From NCBI RefSeq assembly GCF_026967805.1, contig NZ_JAPVBG010000001.1, positions 573,143-637,142 on the forward strand: a DNA stretch of 64,000 bases. The letters run 5' to 3'. Source of the stretch: Blastococcus sp. VKM Ac-2987 (GTDB lineage: Bacteria > Actinomycetota > Actinomycetes > Mycobacteriales > Geodermatophilaceae). Below are positions 44,127 through 52,125 of this stretch, piece by piece. The notes under the pieces were generated by a model. It ran no database searches and had not been told where the DNA came from. It saw only the letters and a list, made by a program, of their open reading frames with translations. Every line of letters starts with the position of its first letter. Positions within the stretch are counted from its first letter, which is position 1. The position numbers and the translations under genes were made by a program.

Positions 44127-44839
44127 GGCGGGGCTCCCGGTGTGCAGTCGCAGCGGCCTGGTGCCCCGGACGCTAGCGCGCCGCACCTCACCGGGCCAGC
44201 AGCACGACCGCCGACGACGGTTCCCCAGCGTGTCCGGTCGGATCGCGGTCGACGGCTCCCCACCCGACCACGACGACGCCGCCCGACCCGCCGCGCCACC
44301 ACCCACGGAGCGAGCAGCGCCGCGAACCACCCCGTCGACGCTGCGATCGCCGGCCCCACGGCGGGGGTGCTGACCGTCGGCGCGAGCAGTCGGGTGCCCA
44401 GCCGCTGCGCCAGGGCTTCCCCGCCCTCCTCCATCAGCTCCCGGTGGTTCCACACGAACACCGGGCGCGCCAGCGGCGACAGCACCCGCATCCACAGCAG
44501 CTGCGGCCGCACCTCCCAGTCGAAGCTCACGACCGCCCCGCCCTCGACCTCGGCGATGTCCCACCGGCCCTCCCCCTCGACCCGGCCGGTCACCGTCGTC
44601 CGCACGCCGCGCAGCGGGTCGTCCCGCAGCACCCGCGCCTCGAACTCCATCCGGTACGGCAGCCGGGTCCGGAACACGAACCGCCACACCTCGCCGTCGC
44701 CGTCGCCGGAGGGCACCCGCGTGACGCTCTGCACCGACGGCCACCACTCCGGCCACGACTCGACGGCGCGCACCACCTCCCGCACCGCGGCCGGCGGCGC
44801 CGCGACCCGCCACTCGTCCCGGAACACGAACTCGGGCAC
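43925..44839 (-). CDS. SRPBCC family protein (C-terminus doubtful)
   Basis: From a GTG at 44839 the first 200 or so residues form an SRPBCC/START-like lipid-binding fold: EFVFRDEWRVAAPPAAVREV, WPEWWPSVQSVTRVPSGDGD, MEFEARVLRDDPL, FDWEVRPQLLWMRVL and NHRELMEEGGEALAQRL. After about residue 215 the sequence becomes Arg/Ser/Pro-rich (GRRRRGRVGSRRPRSD) and runs through the start of DUF2200 to a stop at 43925. A TGA in another frame near 44187 suggests the true gene ends there and a small frameshift is present. The gene begins 5 bp after the FAD oxidoreductase stop, so the two are probably cotranscribed. Confidence 0.7.
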   Translation of the reverse strand: MPEFVFRDEWRVAAPPAAVREVVRAVESWPEWWPSVQSVTRVPSGDGDGEVWRFVFRTRLPYRMEFEARVLRDDPLRGVRTTVTGRVEGEGRWDIAEVEGGAVVSFDWEVRPQLLWMRVLSPLARPVFVWNHRELMEEGGEALAQRLGTRLLAPTVSTPAVGPAIAASTGWFAALLAPWVVARRVGRRRRGRVGSRRPRSDRTRWGTVVGGRAAGPVRCGALASGAPGRCDCTPGAPPCPHTASSPPRSPASTRTTWPRSSARGVPGGRSTRRSAGSPATTMQASPQRWRTRWTSRPSSTAHRR

Positions 44840-44844
44840 CGGAG

Positions 44845-46563
44845 TCAGCCGTCCACTGCGACCGCGGCGGCCCACGCCAGGTACTGGTGCACCAGCGCGA
44901 CCGCGATGGCGCCCGCCCCCACCCCGGACGCCACCCGTTTGACCGAGCCCGCCCGGACGTCGCCGGCAGCGAACACGCCCGGGACGCTGGTCTCCAGGAA
45001 CATCGGGGGCCGCTCCAGCGGCCAGCCCGGCGTTGCGCCGTCCAGGTCCGGCCCGGTGAGCACGAACCCCGACTGGTCCTTCGCCACCTCCGGCCCCAGG
45101 CACCCCGACGCCGGCTTCGACCCGATGAGCACGAAGACGGCGTCCGCCCGGATCGTCTCCCGCTCCCCCGTGTCGAGGTCCTCGACGACGACCTCCTCCA
45201 GGACCTGCCCGCCCGACCCGTCCACGAGCTGCACCCGCGAGCGGACGTCGATGTTCGGCGCCTCGTCGATCTCGTGCACCAGGTACTCCGACATCGTCTC
45301 GGCCAGCCCGCGCCGGACCAGGACGGTCACCCGGTCGGCGTACCGGGCCAGGTGCACGGCCGCCTGCCCCGCGGAGTTGCCCCCGCCGACCACCAGGACG
45401 TGCTTGCCCGACATCGCCCGCGCCTCGCTGACCGCGGCTCCGTAGAAGAGGCCGCGGCCCTGCATCGCCTCGAGGCTGGGCACCTCCAGGCGCCGCCACT
45501 CCGCCCCGGTCGCGACCACCACCGTGCGGGCCCGCAGCGTCGCGCCGTCCGAGAGGTGCACCCGGTGCTCCCCGTCGGTGCTCGACATCCCCACGACGCT
45601 GCGGGACCAGATGAAGCCGGCGCCGAACGACCACGCCTGCTGGTACGCGCTGGCCGCCAGCCGGTTGCCGCTGATGCCCCGCGGGAAGCCGAGGTAGTTG
45701 CGGATCAGCGAGCTGGTGCCGGCCTGCCCGCCCATGGCCAGCGGCTCGACCACCACCGTGCGCAGGCCCTCCGACGCGGCATACACGGCGGCGCTGAGGC
45801 CGGCGGGCCCGGCACCCACCACGACGACGTCGGCCAGCGTGCTCTCGTCCACCGGCTCCAGGACCCCGAACGCGGCGGCGATGTCCATCGCGCTGGGGTC
45901 GGTCAGCGCCGGCACCTCCGGGCGGAACCGGAGGACGACGACCGGCAGCGCGGGCTGCTCCAGCCCCAGGCCCGCCAGCAACTCCTGCCCATCCGAAGCG
46001 GAGGCGTCGTAGAAACCGACCGGCACCCGGTTGCGGGTGAACATGTCGCGGAGCTCCTGCGAGCGGGCCGACCAGCGTTCGCCGATCACCTGCACCGCCT
46101 CGTAGCCGGTGCCCTGCCGGCTGTCCCACTCCGCCAGCAACTCGGTCACCGAGAGGTGGAAGTCCTCGTCGCCGGCCCGGTCCGGGCGGTAGAGCCACCC
46201 GTCCAGCCGGCCCAGCGTGATCGCCTCGAAGATCGGCGCCGCCGTCTCCAGGTCGCCCCACCGCACGATGCAGGCCCGCACCGCGCCCGGCGCCAGGGCG
46301 CCCGCCCGCGCCAGCACGTCGAGGCCGTCGGGGTCCGCCGGGCTCAGGCCTGCCAGGATCGCCGCGATCGGGATGCCGCCGTCCTGCAGCTGGGCCAGCC
46401 GGGCGGCGAGGTCGTCCTCGGCGTCGCAGACTGCCACCGCGTAGTCGGCCCCGTAGCGCTTCGCCAGCTCCTGCCCGACCTGGTCGCGCACCGGCGGGTC
46501 CCGGCTCACCAGGACCAGTGCCGCTCGCGCGGTCAATTCGTTGTCGGCGTCGGAAGCGCCCAT
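44845..46563 (-). CDS. FAD-dependent oxidoreductase with N-terminal receiver- and thioredoxin-like domains
   Basis: This 572-residue protein has three parts. Residues 10-130 form a response-regulator-like region (ALVLVSRDPPVRDQVGQELA). Residues about 140-250 are a glutaredoxin/thioredoxin-like region (VPVGFYDASASDGQELLAGL) without a CxxC. The C-terminal two-domain FAD/NAD(P) reductase resembles thioredoxin reductase (VVVVGAGPAGLSAAVYAASE, HVLVVGGGNSAGQAAVHLAR, GVFAAGDVRAGSVKRVASGV). At the place of the thioredoxin reductase CxxC it reads GLFYGAAVSEARA, so it cannot use the normal dithiol relay. It heads an operon with the SRPBCC gene and diverges from a membrane protein gene at 46652. The substrate is unknown. 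Confidence 0.88.
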   Translation of the reverse strand: MGASDADNELTARAALVLVSRDPPVRDQVGQELAKRYGADYAVAVCDAEDDLAARLAQLQDGGIPIAAILAGLSPADPDGLDVLARAGALAPGAVRACIVRWGDLETAAPIFEAITLGRLDGWLYRPDRAGDEDFHLSVTELLAEWDSRQGTGYEAVQVIGERWSARSQELRDMFTRNRVPVGFYDASASDGQELLAGLGLEQPALPVVVLRFRPEVPALTDPSAMDIAAAFGVLEPVDESTLADVVVVGAGPAGLSAAVYAASEGLRTVVVEPLAMGGQAGTSSLIRNYLGFPRGISGNRLAASAYQQAWSFGAGFIWSRSVVGMSSTDGEHRVHLSDGATLRARTVVVATGAEWRRLEVPSLEAMQGRGLFYGAAVSEARAMSGKHVLVVGGGNSAGQAAVHLARYADRVTVLVRRGLAETMSEYLVHEIDEAPNIDVRSRVQLVDGSGGQVLEEVVVEDLDTGERETIRADAVFVLIGSKPASGCLGPEVAKDQSGFVLTGPDLDGATPGWPLERPPMFLETSVPGVFAAGDVRAGSVKRVASGVGAGAIAVALVHQYLAWAAAVAVDG

Positions 46564-46651
46564 ATAGCATGCCTAGGGCGTCACTGCACGGGGGGTCAAG
46601 GGGATTGGTGCTCTGCACCGATCCGGTCCTCCACCGCACCGAGGTCTGATC

Positions 46652-47509
46652 ATGATGGATCCGTCTGGATCCCGTCCCGTGCTCCCCGGCACCCGCCTGC
46701 TGCTCGTCGTCTTCACCGCCCTCACGCTGCTCGCGTTCGTCTCCCTCTTCCTCGGGTCCGGGCGCACCGACGAGTACTTCGCCTGGACCATCGCGCCCCC
46801 GGCGAGCGCCGCCTTCCTCGGCGCCGCCTACGCCGCCGGCTGCGTGCTCGTCGTCCTGTCCCTGCGGGAGGAGCGATGGGCGCGCATCCGCGTCCCGTTC
46901 GTCACCGTCCTGGTGTTCACGCTGCTCACGCTGCTCGCCACCCTCCTGCACCTGGACCCCTTCCACTTCGAGGAGCCCGGCCTGGTGGCACGGTCGGCCG
47001 CCTGGTTCTGGCTCGCCGTCTACGTCGTCATCCCGGTCGGGATGCTGGTGATGCTGGTCCGGCAGGAACGGTCCCGGCAGGCGGAGCCACCCGCGGCGCT
47101 GCCGCTGCCCGGCGGGCTCGCCGCGGTGCTCGCCGCGCAGGGCGCGGTCTTCCTCGTCGTGGGGGCGGTGTTGTTCGTCGCGCCGGCCACCGAGTCGGAG
47201 CTGTGGCCGTGGCCGCTGACCCCGCTCACCGCCCGGGCCGTCGCCTCGTGGCTGCTCGCCTTCGGCATCGGCATCGTGCTCGCCCTGCGCGACCGCGACC
47301 TCCACCGCCTGGAGCTGGCCGCGGTGGCCTACGCGGTCTTCGGGGCGCTGGAGCTCGTCGTCCTCGCCCGGTACGTCGACGTGGTGCGGTGGGGTTCCCC
47401 CGCCACCTGGGTCTACATCGTCCTGATGGTCTCCACCCTGCTCAGCGCGGGGTATGCGCTGCGACGGCTCCGCGCCGCCCAGCCCGTCCGCGCCGGGGCG
47501 ACGACGTGA
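46652..47509 (+). CDS. Uncharacterised polytopic membrane protein
   Basis: This 285-residue protein has about eight membrane helices: LLLVVFTALTLLAFVSLFLG, FLGAAYAAGCVLVVLSL, VPFVTVLVFTLLTLLATLLH, AWFWLAVYVVIPVGMLVML, LAAVLAAQGAVFLVVGAVLF, AVASWLLAFGIGIVLAL, LAAVAYAVFGALELVVLARY and WVYIVLMVSTLLSAGYAL. Short charged loops (HLDPFHFEEPG) lie between. I do not recognise a named family. The ATG at 46652 is used; its stop overlaps the start of the next gene, so the two form an operon. Confidence 0.75.
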   Translation: MMDPSGSRPVLPGTRLLLVVFTALTLLAFVSLFLGSGRTDEYFAWTIAPPASAAFLGAAYAAGCVLVVLSLREERWARIRVPFVTVLVFTLLTLLATLLHLDPFHFEEPGLVARSAAWFWLAVYVVIPVGMLVMLVRQERSRQAEPPAALPLPGGLAAVLAAQGAVFLVVGAVLFVAPATESELWPWPLTPLTARAVASWLLAFGIGIVLALRDRDLHRLELAAVAYAVFGALELVVLARYVDVVRWGSPATWVYIVLMVSTLLSAGYALRRLRAAQPVRAGATT

Positions 47510-47973
47510 CCCGCCGCCGGAGGGACCTGGTGGCCGGAGCGCTGGGCGGCTACGTAGCCAGCCGCACCATGGACGTCGCCACCCGGTGGTTCTACCGCCG
47601 GCACAGCGAGGCGACGAAGATCCGCGAGGAGGAGCTGGCGCCGGGCGGCACGCTGGTCCAGCTCGGCAAGAAGCTCGGCGGCGCCACGGGGCGCGACCTC
47701 GACGACGAGGCGGCGGGCCGGGTCGGGCTGGCGGTGCACCGGTCGTTCGGGGTGACCTACGGGGTCCTCGCCGCGGCTCTCACCCGGCGGGGGATGCGAC
47801 CGCTGGCTGCGGGGCTCTGCGTCGGTGCCGGCGCGTTCCTGGTGGTGGACGAGGGGACGGCGCTGCCCCTGCTCACCGCCTACCCCCTGGAGAGCCACGC
47901 CCGCGGGGTGGTCGGGCACGCGACCCTGGGGCTGGTCACCGGCGTGCTGCTCGAGCTCCTCGACGTCGGCTGA
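47506..47973 (+). CDS. Small membrane protein, YagU/DUF1440-like
   Basis: This 155-residue protein begins at a GTG overlapping the previous stop. A short helix with the ASRTMDVATRWFYRR motif comes first. A cytoplasmic segment with EELAPGGTLVQLGKKLGG follows, then two or three hydrophobic segments (SFGVTYGVLAAALTRRGMRP, LAAGLCVGAGAFLVVDEGTA, HATLGLVTGVLLELLDVG). This order is that of YagU/DUF1440 inner-membrane proteins, whose function is poorly defined. It ends near a small hairpin facing the convergent CBS gene. Confidence 0.65.
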   Translation: MTRRRRDLVAGALGGYVASRTMDVATRWFYRRHSEATKIREEELAPGGTLVQLGKKLGGATGRDLDDEAAGRVGLAVHRSFGVTYGVLAAALTRRGMRPLAAGLCVGAGAFLVVDEGTALPLLTAYPLESHARGVVGHATLGLVTGVLLELLDVG

Positions 47974-47976
47974 GGA

Positions 47977-47996
47977 CGGCGGCGCCGTGACCGCCG
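47977..47996. terminator. Small bidirectional hairpin between convergent genes
   Basis: CGGCGG (47977-47982) pairs with CCGCCG (47991-47996) around an 8-nt loop, directly between the stops of two convergent genes. Confidence 0.35.
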
Positions 47997-48001
47997 GCCG
48001 A

Positions 48002-48442
48002 TCAGGACTGCGGCGCCCCCGCCTGGGTGCCCAGCAGCGACCGGCACACCAGGGTGAGGTCGACCAGCCCGAGCAGCCGGCCCTCCTCGACCACCGGGAG
48101 GTACTGCAGCCCGCTCGAGAGCATCAGCTCCGCGGCGTCCGCCACGGTCACGTCCGGGCCCACGGTGACGGGCGCGGGACGGTGCAGGTCGGTGATGCGG
48201 GTCTGCTCCGGGTCCTTGCCGTCCGCGACCGCCTGGATGATGTCGGCGTCGCAGAGCAGCGCCACCGGCCGGCGCTCGACGTGGTCGTCGATGACCACGA
48301 GCGCGCCGTCGTGCGCACGTTTCATCAGGTAGGCGGCACCGGCGAGGTGCGCGGTGAGCTCCACCGTGGTGACCGGTGGCCGCATCACGTCCGCCACCGT
48401 GGGCAGGCCGGCGTCCGTGGCGGCAGGCGGGTTCTCCGGCAT
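48002..48442 (-). CDS. CBS-domain-pair protein
   Basis: This 146-residue protein is made of two CBS motifs: VADVMRPPVTTVELTAHLAG with GALVVIDDHVERRPVALLCD, and ITDLHRPAPVTVGPDVTVAD with LQYLPVVEEGRLLGLVDLTL. Stand-alone CBS pairs bind adenine nucleotides and report energy state to partner proteins; the partner here is not evident. The ATG at 48442 follows GGAAGGGA; the longer frame is antisense to the GNAT gene's leader. Confidence 0.88.
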   Translation of the reverse strand: MPENPPAATDAGLPTVADVMRPPVTTVELTAHLAGAAYLMKRAHDGALVVIDDHVERRPVALLCDADIIQAVADGKDPEQTRITDLHRPAPVTVGPDVTVADAAELMLSSGLQYLPVVEEGRLLGLVDLTLVCRSLLGTQAGAPQS

Positions 48443-48546
48443 CTGCGGTCCCTTCCGAGACGGCGTGGGGACGTCGGCATTGTGCCGCCGATGGCCGCCC
48501 GGTGGCACCCGTCCCGCTCCCCCGATCACCGCCGGAGGCACCGACC

Positions 48547-48870
48547 GTGACCACCGGCGGGACGACGGTCGTGGACCGCCCGGAGACCGGCCGCTTCGAG
48601 GCGCTGGTCGACGGGAAGGTGGCCGGGCTCGCCGAGTACCGGCGGCGGGGGTCCTCCGTCGCGTTCACCCACACGGTGGTCGATCCGGAGTTCGAGGGCC
48701 GCGGTGTGGGGTCGGCGCTCGCCCGGGGAGCCCTGGACGCCGTGCGGGAGGAGGGCGCGTCGGTCCTCCCGTTCTGCCCGTTCATCCGGAGCTGGATCCA
48801 GCGCCACCCCGACTACGCCGACCTCGTGCCCGCGAATCGACGAGCGAAGTTCGGGCTCGCTGCCCGCTGA
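48547..48870 (+). CDS. Small GNAT-family N-acetyltransferase (COG2388/YjdJ-like)
   Basis: This 107-residue minimal GNAT protein has RFEALVDGKVAGLAEYRRRG, FTHTVVDPEFEGRGVGSALA (the acetyl-CoA loop R/Q-x-x-G-x-G/A) and the family-typical VLPFCPFIRSWIQRHPDYAD. It starts at a GTG with GGAGG 8 bp upstream. The tiny size and the CPF.xxWI motif place it in the YjdJ/GTLF3B-like group, whose acceptor substrate is unknown. Confidence 0.9.
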   Translation: MTTGGTTVVDRPETGRFEALVDGKVAGLAEYRRRGSSVAFTHTVVDPEFEGRGVGSALARGALDAVREEGASVLPFCPFIRSWIQRHPDYADLVPANRRAKFGLAAR

Positions 48871-48911
48871 CCGGCGGGAACCGATCCGCTCGGCCGCCCC
48901 GTCCACCGGGC

Positions 48912-49778
48912 ATGGACACCGTTCCTGCCAGGCGCCTCCTCGTCCCGGCCGCGCTGATCCTGGTCCTGCTCGTCGGCTGCACCGGCTCCTCCGGCGGGGA
49001 GTCGGACAGCGTGGACGGCGCCGGGGGTGTTGTCGCGCCCGTGATGGCCGTCCCGGGCAGCGACGAGGCCGCTCCCGACCGGCAGGTGGTCACCACCGCC
49101 AGCGCCTCGCTCGCCGTCGACGACCCGGCCGAGGGCGCGCAGCAGGTGAGCGAGCTGGTCGAGTCCGCCGGCGGGCGCGTCGACGAGGGCACCGTGCACG
49201 CAACCTCCGTCCAGGACGGGGTCGAGGGCACGGTCGCCGACCTCGTGGTGCGCGTGCCGGCCGCGGAGCTGACCGGCATGCTGGCCGACCTCGAGGAGCT
49301 CGGCGACGTCGGCAACGTGTCGGTGTCCCGCTCCGACGTCACCGCCACGGCGGTCGACCTGGACGCTCGGATCACCGCGCTGCAGTCCTCCGTGGCGCGG
49401 CTGCTCGCCCTGATGGACGACGCCGCCACCACCGAGGCGCTGCTGGAGGCGGAGCAGGCGCTGTCGCAGCGGCAGCAGGAGCTGGAGTCGCTGCAGTCCC
49501 GGCGGGCGGCGCTGGCCGACCAGGTGGAGCTGTCGACCCTCCGCGTGCACCTGGAGCCCTTCGGCGTCGCGCCCGCCGGCGGGCCGGACGGCTTCCTCGA
49601 CGGGCTGGGAACCGGGTGGCGGTCGCTGGTCGCGGTCACGGGCGCGGCCGTCGTCGCGATCGGCGTCGTCCTGCCCTGGCTGGCGGTCACCGCTCTCGTG
49701 GCCGCCGCCGTGCTGGTCCCGCTGCGCCGGTCGCTCCGGCGGGCCGCGCCCCCGCCCCCGGCTGCGGCCGAGGGTTGA
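48912..49778 (+). CDS. DUF4349 domain lipoprotein
   Basis: This 288-residue protein has a lipoprotein signal (LVPAALILVLLVGCTGSSGG), an extracytoplasmic DUF4349 domain and a C-terminal membrane helix. The domain has RQVVTTASASLAVDDPAEGA, LVVRVPAAELTGMLADLEEL and a coiled-coil EAEQALSQRQQELESLQSRR. The helix is ALVAVTGAAVVAIGVVLP followed by WLAVTALVAAAVLVPL. Proteins of this kind are envelope-anchored; their role is unknown. It ends a few bases before a strong palindrome that separates it from the convergent helR gene. Confidence 0.88.
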   Translation: MDTVPARRLLVPAALILVLLVGCTGSSGGESDSVDGAGGVVAPVMAVPGSDEAAPDRQVVTTASASLAVDDPAEGAQQVSELVESAGGRVDEGTVHATSVQDGVEGTVADLVVRVPAAELTGMLADLEELGDVGNVSVSRSDVTATAVDLDARITALQSSVARLLALMDDAATTEALLEAEQALSQRQQELESLQSRRAALADQVELSTLRVHLEPFGVAPAGGPDGFLDGLGTGWRSLVAVTGAAVVAIGVVLPWLAVTALVAAAVLVPLRRSLRRAAPPPPAAAEG

Positions 49779-49781
49779 GCC

Positions 49782-49805
49782 GCGCGGCCGGACGTCCGGC
49801 CGCGC
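49782..49805. terminator. 24-bp perfect palindrome between convergent genes
   Basis: Two 12-nt arms (49782-49793 and 49794-49805) form a perfect palindrome 3 bp after the DUF4349 stop and 37 bp from the helR stop. It should act as a bidirectional terminator. Confidence 0.55.
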
Positions 49806-49842
49806 CGTGACGCGGCTGGACGTCCGGTGGCGCAGCTCGACC

Positions 49843-51987
49843 TCACCGGCTCGTGAGCACCACCAGCCGCGAAGTCGCCCGGGTCATCGACACGTAGCGG
49901 TCCACAGCTCCCCCGACGCCGGTCCCGAGCGCCTCCGGGTCCACGAGGACGACGAGGTCGAACTCCAGTCCCTTCGCCAGCGATGGCGTCAGCGACCGCA
50001 CGCGGGGCCGCCCCGTGAATGCCGGCGCCCCGATCACGCAGGCGACCCCCTCGGCGTGCGCCGCCAGCCAGCCGTCCAGCACCGACCCCAGTTCCGCGAC
50101 CGACCCGCGCGCAACCGGCACCCCCGTGCTGCGGACCGACGTCGGCACGTTGGCGTCCGGCAGCACCGTCCGGATCACCGGCTCCGCCTCGGCCATCACC
50201 TCCACCGGCGTCCGGTAGTTCACCGTCAGCGACATCCGGCGCACCTCGGTCAGCCCGACCCGGCGCAGCCGCTCCTCCCACGGCTCGGGGAAGCCGCGCC
50301 GCGCCTGCGCCCGGTCCCCCACCACGGTGAAGCTGCGGGACGGGCAGCGGCGCACCAGCATCTGCCACTCCGCGTCGGTCAGCTCCTGGGCCTCGTCGAC
50401 GACGACGTGCGCGAACGTCCCCGCCAGCGGATCGGCGTCCACCGGGGGGAGCGCGTCCTGGTCGACCAGGGCGTCGCGCAGGTCGCCGTGCCGCAGGGTG
50501 GTCATCAGCAGCAGCTCGGAATCGTCGGCCGCGATCAGCTCGTCGATGACCGCGGACATGCGTTCGCGCTCGCGCGCCACCACAACCGCCTCCCGCTGCC
50601 GGCGCCGCACCGCCCCCGGGTCGCCCAGGCGCATCCGCGCGGCGTCGAGCAGCGGCAGGTCGGAGACGGTCCACGCCTGCGGTTCCGCCCGTTGCAGGCG
50701 GCGCACCTCCGCGGTGCTCAGCCACGGCGCACACCGGCGCAGGTAGGCGGGCACGGACCACAGGTCACCGACGACGTCGCCGGCGTCCAGCAGCGGCCAC
50801 GCCCGGTCGAAGGCGGCCCGGAGCTCGCGGTCCTGCTCCAGCGCGGCGCGCACCTGGTCGGCGTCGAGATCGGGGTCGTGCGCGTCCACCAGGATCTCCA
50901 GCAGCGCGCCCCGCACCTGCTCGCGCGCCTCGTTGTGCGGCGTGCCGGGCTCGGCCGCGTCGAACGCCTCGGCCCAGTCCGCGGGGGTCAGCCGGACGTC
51001 GTCCCACGGCGTCGTCACCGTCGTCGCCCGGACCGGCGGCTCCTCGTAGAAGCGGACGGCCGCCTCGATCGCCGTCCCCATCTCCGCCGACGCCTTCAGC
51101 CGGGCCGCCTCGGGGTCGGCCTCGGGCGCGGCGGCGGCCCCCTCGGGCACCAGGTCGCGCAGGGTGCAGGTGCGCACGCCCTCCTCCCCCAGGCCCGGCA
51201 GGACGTCGGCGACGTAGGCCAGGTAGGGCTCGTGCGGGCCGACGAACAGCACCCCGCCCCCGCGCTGCCCCAGGCGCGGGTCGGAGTAGAGCAGGTAGGC
51301 GGCGCGGTGCAGGGCGACGACGGTCTTCCCGGTGCCCGGCCCGCCGTCGACGACCAGCGCACCGCGGGAGCCTGCGCGGATGATCGAGTCCTGGTCGGCC
51401 TGGATGGTGCCGAGCACGTCGCGCATCCGGGCCGACCGGTTGCCGCCGAGACTGGCGAGGAAGGCGGACTGGTCGTCGAGGGCGGCGTGCCCCTCGAGCC
51501 CGTCGGGGGTGAAGACCTCGTCCCAGTAGTCGGTGATCCGGCCGCGGGTCCAGCGGTAGCGGCGGCGGCTGGCCAGCCCCATCGGATCGGCGTGGGTGGC
51601 GGCGAAGAACGGCTCGGCCGCCCGCGACCGCCAGTCGACGAGCAGCCGGCGGCCGGCGCCGTCGGTGAGGCCCAGCCGCCCGACGTACACCGGCTCCCCG
51701 CCGTCGGCGGGCACGACGCGGCCCAGGCACAGGTCCAGGCCGAACCGGCGCAGGGTGCGCAGGCGGGTGGCGAGCCGGTGCACCTCCAGGTCGCGGTCCA
51801 GCGCCGCCTGGCCGGTGCCGCCCGGGGCCGCGCGCTCGGCGGCCAGCCGTTCGGTGAGCTCGGCGATCGACCGCCCGAGGCTCTCGGCGATCAAGGTGAA
51901 GTGCCGCTCGTCAGCGGCGATCAGCGCCGGGTCCGCCTTGGCGGCGAGGTGGTCGGGCAGGGCGAAGGCGCGAGTGGACACGGTCAT
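49843..51987 (-). CDS. helR: HelR-type RNA polymerase recycling ATPase (HelD family)
   Basis: This 714-residue SF1-like ATPase belongs to the actinobacterial HelD/HelR class. The N-terminus HLAAKADPALIAADERHFTL and a coiled-coil precede Walker A DGGPGTGKT (around 216-224). Later motifs are VVVDEAQELTDAEWQMLV, SFTVVGDRAQARRGFPEPW, LTVNYRTPVEVM and SLAKGLEFDLVVLV. The FGLDLCLGR and DWRSRAAEPFFAATHADPMG segments fit HelR proteins, which displace rifamycin from RNA polymerase and rescue stalled enzyme. Supporting this, a rifamycin-associated element lies 84-102 bp upstream. The naming rests on recall of the family; a generic HelD paralogue is the alternative. Confidence 0.82.
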   Translation of the reverse strand: MTVSTRAFALPDHLAAKADPALIAADERHFTLIAESLGRSIAELTERLAAERAAPGGTGQAALDRDLEVHRLATRLRTLRRFGLDLCLGRVVPADGGEPVYVGRLGLTDGAGRRLLVDWRSRAAEPFFAATHADPMGLASRRRYRWTRGRITDYWDEVFTPDGLEGHAALDDQSAFLASLGGNRSARMRDVLGTIQADQDSIIRAGSRGALVVDGGPGTGKTVVALHRAAYLLYSDPRLGQRGGGVLFVGPHEPYLAYVADVLPGLGEEGVRTCTLRDLVPEGAAAAPEADPEAARLKASAEMGTAIEAAVRFYEEPPVRATTVTTPWDDVRLTPADWAEAFDAAEPGTPHNEAREQVRGALLEILVDAHDPDLDADQVRAALEQDRELRAAFDRAWPLLDAGDVVGDLWSVPAYLRRCAPWLSTAEVRRLQRAEPQAWTVSDLPLLDAARMRLGDPGAVRRRQREAVVVARERERMSAVIDELIAADDSELLLMTTLRHGDLRDALVDQDALPPVDADPLAGTFAHVVVDEAQELTDAEWQMLVRRCPSRSFTVVGDRAQARRGFPEPWEERLRRVGLTEVRRMSLTVNYRTPVEVMAEAEPVIRTVLPDANVPTSVRSTGVPVARGSVAELGSVLDGWLAAHAEGVACVIGAPAFTGRPRVRSLTPSLAKGLEFDLVVLVDPEALGTGVGGAVDRYVSMTRATSRLVVLTSR

Positions 51988-52070
51988 GGCGGCGGCTCCG
52001 ATCCGGGGGGCCGCCGCGCCCGTCCGCGCGCGGTCAGCCGCCCCCGGCGGGCGAGTGTGCGGCCCGACCA

Positions 52071-52089
52071 GGGTCTTGCCGCAAGCCCC
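52071..52089 (-). promoter_or_regulatory. Rifamycin-associated element (RAE) upstream of helR
   Basis: On the minus strand the 19 bases read GGGGCTTGCGGCAAGACCC. They match the published RAE consensus as I recall it (GGGGCTTGCGGCAAGGCCC) at all but one position. The element is a near-palindrome placed 84 bp upstream of the helR start. A -10-like TATAGC (minus strand, 52097-52102) adjoins it. RAEs mark rifamycin-inducible resistance genes in actinobacteria. Confidence 0.75.
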
Positions 52090-52125
52090 GGGGTGCGCTA
52101 TACGTTCGAGTGGGACGAGAACACG

